Source: Acetobacteraceae bacterium
GTDB taxonomy: Bacteria > Pseudomonadota > Alphaproteobacteria > Acetobacterales > Acetobacteraceae
DNA length: 10,729 nucleotides
Reading direction: 5' to 3'
Assembly (NCBI GenBank): GCA_019689515.1
Contig: JADGHI010000092.1
Location: forward strand, 1 to 10,729
This document shows positions 7,360-10,729 of this stretch, piece by piece. Made by a program: the position numbers and the translations under genes. Numbering within the stretch: position 1 is the stretch's first letter; the number at the start of each line of letters is the position of its first letter. Under the pieces are notes generated by a model that saw only the letters and a program-made list of their open reading frames with translations, had not been told where the DNA came from and searched no databases.

Positions 7360-8085
7360 ATGCGGCGTGCGCTGGTCACCGGGGGCGGCAGCCCGATCGG
7401 CGCGGCGATCGCGCGCGCCCTCGCCGCGGATGGCGCGCATGTGCTGGTGCACGGCCATGCGAACCCGGCGCGCGCCGAGGCGGTCGCGGCGGAGATCCGC
7501 GCCGGGGGCCACGGCAGCGCCGAGGCGGTGACGTTCGACCTGACCGACGCGGCCGCGACCGCCGCCGCGGTCGAGCGGCTGCTCGAGGACGGGCCGATCC
7601 AGATCCTGGTGCACAACGCCGGCACGCATGACGACGCGCCGATGGCCGGCATGAGCCAGGCGCAGTGGCACGGCGTGATCGGCGTCTCGCTCGACGGCTT
7701 CTTCCACGTCGCGCGCCCCCTGCTGCTGCCCATGATCGGCACGCGCTGGGGGCGGATCGTGGCGATGTCCTCGCTTTCCGCCATCATGGGCAACCGCGGG
7801 CAGGTGAACTACGCCGCGGCGAAGGCCGGGCTGATCGGCGCCGTGCGCGCCCTCTCGCTGGAATGCGCGCCGCGCGGCGTGACGGTCAACGCGGTCGCGC
7901 CCGGGATCATCGAGAGCCCCGCGGTGGAGGCGGCCGGGCTGACGCGGGAGAGGATCGCGAAGATGGTGCCCGCGCGCCGCGCCGGACGACCGGAGGAGGT
8001 GGCGGATCTGGTCGCCTTCCTCTGCTCCGACCGCGCCGGCTACATCACGGGCCAGTGCATCTCGATCAATGGCGGCCTGGCGTGA
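7360..8085 (+). CDS. fabG: FabG-type 3-oxoacyl-ACP reductase (ApeQ/FabG2-like)
   Basis: This 241-residue classical short-chain dehydrogenase would reduce 3-oxoacyl-ACP to 3-hydroxyacyl-ACP with NADPH in each polyene extension cycle. The Rossmann glycine motif is TGGGSPIG (7-14). NAG is at 86-88, the catalytic Ser is Ser138 in MSSLSA, and Tyr151 and Lys155 are in YAAAK. The stretch MGNRGQVNYAAAKAG and the C-terminal ITGQCISINGGLA are typical of FabG, and the sequence resembles the E. coli FabG2/ApeQ type as I remember it. One oddity is that the catalytic-tetrad Asn, usually in a VNLxG context, is Ser110 (VSLDGFF; codon TCG at 7687-7689). The start is ATG 7360, ten bases after the dehydratase stop with good ribosome sites. 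It is the last recognisable polyene gene, and no second ketosynthase (ApeR-like) follows. The symbol is a family name only; this is probably not the housekeeping fabG. Confidence 0.9.
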   Translation: MRRALVTGGGSPIGAAIARALAADGAHVLVHGHANPARAEAVAAEIRAGGHGSAEAVTFDLTDAAATAAAVERLLEDGPIQILVHNAGTHDDAPMAGMSQAQWHGVIGVSLDGFFHVARPLLLPMIGTRWGRIVAMSSLSAIMGNRGQVNYAAAKAGLIGAVRALSLECAPRGVTVNAVAPGIIESPAVEAAGLTRERIAKMVPARRAGRPEEVADLVAFLCSDRAGYITGQCISINGGLA

Positions 8086-8155
8086 TGCCGGGCCTGGCGG
8101 CCGTTCGGCCGGCCGTTCCTTGCCCCGATGCGAGGCGGGCGGTAACGCCCAGGGC
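8086..8155 (+). other. Spacer between ketoreductase and lnt with two short hairpins
   Basis: This 70-bp gap is the largest in the + strand operon. It contains CGGCC-GTTC-GGCCG (8098-8111), lying within two direct copies of GGCCGTTC (8099-8106 and 8111-8118), and GGGCG-GTAA-CGCCC (8137-8150, not counting one unpaired G next to the loop; stem arms are 8137-8141 and 8146-8150). No T-run follows either hairpin, so neither is a classical intrinsic terminator; mRNA processing or attenuation is possible. No promoter motif is apparent. A 24-codon ORF (ATG 8085 to TGA 8159) spans the gap and overlaps the flanking genes at both ends. Confidence 0.5.
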
Positions 8156-9712
8156 GTGATCCCCTCCCGCCTCCTCCGCCGGGTCGCCGCGCTGCCGCCA
8201 CGGCGCGCGCTGTTGCTCGCCTTCGCGCTTGGCCTGCTCGCGGCGCTCGCCCTGCCGCCGGTGCATGCGGTGCCGGTGCTGCTGGTCTCGATCCCCGGCC
8301 TGCTCGCGCTCATCGGCGCCGCGCCGAGCGCCCGGCGCGCCGGGCTGATCGGCCTCGTCTGGGGCTGGGGGCACTTCGCCGGCGGGCTCTACTGGATCAC
8401 CCACGCCATCCTCACCGAGGTCGAGCGCTTCTGGTGGCTGGTGCCGATCGCGGTGCCGGCGATCTCGCTCCCGCTCGGCCTGTTCGTCGCCCTGCCGGCG
8501 GCGCTCGCCTGGCGCGCGGCGCCGGGCTGGCCGCGGCTGCTCGTCTTCGCCGGCGCCTTCATCCTCGCCGAGATGCTGCGCGGCGTACTGCTCACCGGCT
8601 TTCCCTGGAACCTGATCGGCACGGTCTGGGCCTTCGACGCGGCGCCGATCCAGGGCGCGGCCTGGGTCGGGGTGCACGGCCTCGGCCTCGCGACGCTGGT
8701 GCTCGCCGGGCTGCCGGCGGCCGGCGGCGGGTGGCGCAGCCTGGCGGGCGGGACGGCGGCGGCGGTCGCGCTGTTCGGCCTGCTCGGCGTGGCCCGGATC
8801 GCCATGGTCGAGCCCGGCGCGGACCTTCCCTGGCGGGTCGTGCTCGTCCAGGGAAACGTCGCGCAGGACCTGAAATGGCGCCCGGAGACGCGGCTGCCGA
8901 TCTTCCGGCGCTACCTCGACCTGACGGCCTCCGCGATCGCGCGGGTCCTGCCGGAACTCGCCCCCGACGAGCGCATCGTGGTGATCTGGCCGGAGACGGC
9001 GAGTCCCTTCCGCCTCGCCGAGGACGCCGAGGCGCGGCGCCTGATCGCCGAGCGGCTGCCGCCGGGCGCCGTGCTGCTCGCCGGCACCCTGCGGGTGGAG
9101 TGGGGGCCGGACGGCAGGCCGCTCCGCGTCTTCAACAGCCTGGTGGCCGTGGACGACGAGGGGCGGATCACCGGCAGCTACGACAAGGCGCACCTGGTGC
9201 CCTTCGGCGAGTACATGCCGCTGCGCGGCCTGCTGCCGGTGCGGGTGGTGCCGATGGCGATCGACATCAGTGCCGGGCCGGGCCTCGTCGCCATCGCGCC
9301 CTCTGGCCTGCCGACCCTTGGCGCCCTCATCTGCTACGAGGTGATCTTCCCCGGCGCGGTGACGCCGGAGCCGCGCCCGGACTGGCTGGTGAATGTCACC
9401 AACGACGCCTGGTTCGGCCACTCGGCCGGGCCGTACCAGCACCTCGCGGCGGCGCGGATGCGCGCGGTGGAGGAGGGCCTGCCGCTGGCGCGGGCGGCGC
9501 AGACCGGGATCTCGGCGGTGTTCGACCCGCTCGGCCGGGTGCGGGCGCGGCTTGGCCTCGGGGAAACGGGTGCAATCACGGCGCAATTGCCCGCATCGCG
9601 TGTGCCCACCCTCTTCGCCCGTCTGGGGCTGACGGTGCCTGCCGGGCTTGCATTCACAAGCCTGTTCCTGGGGTGGTGGCTTGGCCGCAGCCGCCGGAGG
9701 ATTGAATCTTGA
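8156..9712 (+). CDS. lnt: Apolipoprotein N-acyltransferase
   Basis: Lnt transfers a fatty acyl chain from phospholipid to the N-terminal cysteine of lipoproteins in the inner membrane, the last step of lipoprotein maturation. From GTG 8156 the protein has 518 residues, a normal length. Several membrane helices fill the first ~215 residues (with WGHFAGGLYWI and TGFPWNLIGTVWA conserved blocks), followed by a nitrilase domain. The catalytic triad is visible as Glu280 (WPETASPF), Lys344 (YDKAHLVPFGEYMPLR, which also holds the conserved Glu352) and Cys393 (ICYEVIFP). NVTNDAWFGHSAGPYQH follows as expected, and a final TM (about 490-508) ends the protein. An ATG at 8069 lies in frame but inside the ketoreductase gene and would add a hydrophilic Gly/Arg-rich leader, so GTG 8156 is preferred; no strong ribosome site supports either. 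It follows the polyene operon in the same direction. Confidence 0.93.
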   Translation: MIPSRLLRRVAALPPRRALLLAFALGLLAALALPPVHAVPVLLVSIPGLLALIGAAPSARRAGLIGLVWGWGHFAGGLYWITHAILTEVERFWWLVPIAVPAISLPLGLFVALPAALAWRAAPGWPRLLVFAGAFILAEMLRGVLLTGFPWNLIGTVWAFDAAPIQGAAWVGVHGLGLATLVLAGLPAAGGGWRSLAGGTAAAVALFGLLGVARIAMVEPGADLPWRVVLVQGNVAQDLKWRPETRLPIFRRYLDLTASAIARVLPELAPDERIVVIWPETASPFRLAEDAEARRLIAERLPPGAVLLAGTLRVEWGPDGRPLRVFNSLVAVDDEGRITGSYDKAHLVPFGEYMPLRGLLPVRVVPMAIDISAGPGLVAIAPSGLPTLGALICYEVIFPGAVTPEPRPDWLVNVTNDAWFGHSAGPYQHLAAARMRAVEEGLPLARAAQTGISAVFDPLGRVRARLGLGETGAITAQLPASRVPTLFARLGLTVPAGLAFTSLFLGWWLGRSRRRIES

Positions 9713-9758
9713 ATATTTCTCCGCCACGGTTTCGCCACCACGGGCTGTCTAGAACGCC

Positions 9759-9786
9759 GAGACTTCTCAAAAGAGTTGACAGTCTC
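9759..9786. repeat. Inverted repeat GAGACT / AGTCTC spanning a -35 hexamer
   Basis: Perfect 6-bp arms GAGACT (9759-9764) and AGTCTC (9781-9786) have centres 22 bp apart, about two helical turns. A smaller CTC-AAAA-GAG (9766-9775) is nested inside. The right arm overlaps the last base of TTGACA (9776-9781). A third copy, in the context CGAGACT, lies at 9857-9863 next to the palindrome CTCGCGAG (9862-9869). This could be an operator for the XRE protein encoded just downstream; that is inferred from position only. Confidence 0.45.
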
Positions 9787-9804
9787 ATGACGCGGCGTTA
9801 CTTC
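9776..9804 (+). promoter_or_regulatory. Candidate sigma-70 promoter of the XRE regulator gene
   Basis: A perfect TTGACA at 9776-9781 lies in a relatively AT-rich patch of a very GC-rich region. At 16-17 bp spacing the -10 candidates TTACTT (9798-9803) or TACTTC (9799-9804) match TATAAT poorly, which is common in alphaproteobacterial promoters. Transcription would begin near 9810 and leave a 5' leader of about 120 nt before the XRE start. The rest of the 9713-9933 interval holds only the repeats described and no clear terminator for lnt. Confidence 0.45.
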
Positions 9805-9922
9805 AACCCTGGCTTGCAGACATGCGACCGCAACGCCGGCGTGCGTAACCAGACGTCGAGACTCGCGAGATTCGGCGGCAGGATCTGAACCCGGCGGGGC
9901 GAATCGCCAGAATGGCGGAGGC

Positions 9923-9928
9923 GGAGGG
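9923..9928 (+). promoter_or_regulatory. Shine-Dalgarno of the XRE gene
   Basis: GGAGGG lies 5 bases before ATG 9934, close to ideal spacing. This favours ATG 9934 over the in-frame GTG at 9928, which overlaps the ribosome site itself. Confidence 0.6.
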
Positions 9929-9933
9929 TGCTC

Positions 9934-10398
9934 ATGGAGGACGTGGCAGAGCGCAACGCGGCGACAGAACGCGAGCACCGCCCGAGTCCGATCGATGTGC
10001 ATGTGGGCAGCCGGGTCCGGCTGCGGCGCACCCTCCTCGGCATGAGCCAGGAGAAGCTCGGCGAGGCCCTGGGCCTCACCTTCCAGCAGATCCAGAAGTA
10101 CGAGCGCGGGGTGAACCGCATCGGCGCGAGCCGGCTGTTCGACCTCGCCCGCGTGCTCGACGTGCCGGTGAGCTTCTTCTTCGACGACATGCCCGACGCG
10201 ATGGGCGGCAACCCGGCCCTGGGCGGCCGGCGCAGCGGCGGCTTTGGCGGCATGGCCGAAGCGCAGGAAGGCTTCGACGACGACACGCTGCACCGGCGCG
10301 AGACGCTGGAACTGGTGCGCGCCTACTACCGCATCACCGATCCCGCGGTGCGCAAGCGCGTCTTCGACCTGATCAAGAGCCTCGCGCCGGTCGAGTAA
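9934..10398 (+). CDS. XRE-family helix-turn-helix transcriptional regulator
   Basis: This 154-residue protein carries one HTH_3/Cro-CI domain at about residues 24-80 (VGSRVRLRRTLLGMSQEKL, then LTFQQIQKYERGVNRI as recognition-helix region, then LFDLARVLDVPVSFFF). A Gly-rich linker (about 91-108) leads to a C-terminal segment HRRETLELVRAYYRITDP followed by VRKRVFDLIKSL, typical of the small alphaproteobacterial regulators often found beside lnt and upstream of metK. The low-pH-induced phrR next to actA (an lnt homologue) in Sinorhizobium is the comparison I recall. The gene is preceded by its own candidate promoter, so it is probably transcribed separately from lnt, and the flanking inverted repeat suggests autoregulation. 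No sensor domain or metal site is evident, so the signal is unknown. The usual metK neighbour is not next; a convergent VOC gene is. Confidence 0.9.
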   Translation: MEDVAERNAATEREHRPSPIDVHVGSRVRLRRTLLGMSQEKLGEALGLTFQQIQKYERGVNRIGASRLFDLARVLDVPVSFFFDDMPDAMGGNPALGGRRSGGFGGMAEAQEGFDDDTLHRRETLELVRAYYRITDPAVRKRVFDLIKSLAPVE

Positions 10399-10419
10399 CG
10401 GTTAGGCCAGCGGCGGCGC

Positions 10420-10437
10420 GTGGGCGTCACCGCCCGC
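10420..10437. terminator. Hairpin at the convergent junction, possible weak bidirectional terminator
   Basis: GGGCG (10422-10426), loop TCAC and CGCCC (10431-10435) form a 5-bp stem, extendable by a T-G wobble and one G-C pair to 10420-10437. It lies 22 bp after the XRE stop and overlaps the stop codon of the opposing gene (10427-10429). No T-tract follows on either strand, so termination is only inferred from its position between convergent genes. Confidence 0.3.
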
Positions 10438-10729
10438 CGGACGCCGTCGCCGCCCCCTTCTCCGCCTGCCAGCGGTCGAGCGTGGTGCGCGCGCCGTTGC
10501 GGCGCGGGTCCATCGCCGCATCGTGCCCCGCCTTCTTCACCGTCAGCTCCGCCACATAGCCGTTCGGGTCGCGGAAATAGATCGAGCGCATCGCGCCGTG
10601 GTCGCTCGGCCCGCGCACCTCGATCCCGAGCGCGCGGCCGCGCTCCAGCATGCGCTGCAGCTCCTCCTCGCTCTCGATCTCCATCGCGACGTGGAGGTCG
10701 AAATCATGCTGGTCCTTGAAGTCGAAGTC
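10427..10729 (-). CDS. VOC-superfamily (glyoxalase/dioxygenase-fold) protein, C-terminal part
   Basis: The frame on the minus strand is open from the right edge to TGA at 10427-10429 (100 visible residues). The ATG at 10684 lies inside the domain and is not the true start. The visible part matches the last beta-alpha-beta-beta-beta module of a VOC protein. DFDLHVAMEI (visible residues 9-18) holds a likely metal-binding His13. EEELQRMLERGRALGIEV forms the helix, and SIYFRDPNGYVAEL (49-62) supplies the typical metal-binding Glu61. VOC proteins include glyoxalase I, extradiol dioxygenases and fosfomycin-resistance enzymes, and the sequence does not say which activity this one has. The tail MDPRRNGARTTLDRWQAEKG extends about 30 residues beyond the core. 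It is convergent with the XRE gene, 28 bp apart, and seems unrelated to the polyene operon. Confidence 0.8.
   Translation of the reverse strand, partial: DFDFKDQHDFDLHVAMEIESEEELQRMLERGRALGIEVRGPSDHGAMRSIYFRDPNGYVAELTVKKAGHDAAMDPRRNGARTTLDRWQAEKGAATASGGR

Noticed and set aside
8069..8155. ATG 8069 as lnt start
   Set aside because: It lies inside the ketoreductase gene and adds a hydrophilic Gly/Arg-rich leader before the first membrane helix, atypical of Lnt.
6679..8313. 544-codon minus-strand frame opposite the dehydratase and ketoreductase
   Set aside because: Shadow of + strand genes with a complete SDR motif set; it has no recognisable protein features.
8066..9727. 553-codon minus-strand frame opposite lnt
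   Set aside because: The translation is His/Arg/Asp/Pro-rich without domain features, while the + strand has intact Lnt catalytic residues.
9713..9760. Possible intrinsic terminator after lnt
   Set aside because: I could not find a stable stem followed by a T-run. CCGCCACGG and CGCCACCACGG are a loose direct repeat, not a hairpin.
9787..9888. 33-residue ORF (MTRRYFNPG...) in the lnt-XRE intergenic region
   Set aside because: It has no ribosome site, begins inside the candidate promoter core, and shows no recognisable features. It is probably a chance ORF.
1..10729. CRISPR arrays, tRNA/rRNA genes, insertion-sequence ends or phage genes
   Set aside because: No regularly spaced repeats, cloverleaf-like segments, transposase motifs or flanking terminal repeats were seen on either strand.

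Overview
The window comes from a very GC-rich genome (roughly 70-75 % G+C by eye, with strong G/C bias at third codon positions). Frequent GTG starts, 4-bp stop/start overlaps and the lnt-XRE gene pair point to an alphaproteobacterium. Acetobacteraceae/Rhodospirillales is my best guess, but this is an inference from gene style and gene order, not from a marker gene.

Region 1 (3-8085, + strand) is a nearly gap-free operon that looks like most of an aryl polyene (APE)-type biosynthetic cluster. In order it encodes: the C-terminal end of an AMP-forming acyl/aryl ligase, a FabZ-like hotdog dehydratase, an LpxL/HtrB-type acyltransferase, a LolA-like periplasmic carrier, an RND/MMPL exporter, a complete ketosynthase (Cys-His-His), a short ketosynthase-like chain-length factor without the active-site Cys, a second hotdog dehydratase, and a FabG-type ketoreductase. 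The expected logic is that the ligase activates an aromatic starter, KS/CLF extends it with malonyl units, and KR and the two dehydratases turn each unit into a conjugated double bond. The acyltransferase, LolA-like protein and MMPL exporter would then attach and move the polyene lipid to the outer membrane. The acyl carrier proteins and several accessory genes of known APE clusters are not in the window. The cluster is cut by the left edge, so they may lie upstream.

Region 2 (8086-9712, + strand) is a 70-bp spacer with two small hairpins and a 24-codon ORF linked at both ends, followed by lnt (apolipoprotein N-acyltransferase) with all key catalytic residues.

Region 3 (9713-10398, + strand) is a 221-bp intergenic region that is less GC-rich than its surroundings. 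It holds a TTGACA -35 hexamer inside an inverted repeat, then an XRE-family regulator. The lnt-XRE pairing is a recurrent alphaproteobacterial arrangement (the actA-phrR pair of Sinorhizobium is an example I recall).

Region 4 (10427-10729, - strand) is the C-terminal part of a VOC/glyoxalase-fold protein, convergent with the XRE gene and cut by the right edge.

No tRNA, rRNA, CRISPR array, insertion sequence or phage gene is visible. The most notable points are the polyene operon running straight into lnt, a Ser in place of the usual catalytic Asn in the ketoreductase, a patch of atypical codons at the 3' end of the exporter gene, and the repeat-flanked promoter region before the XRE gene.
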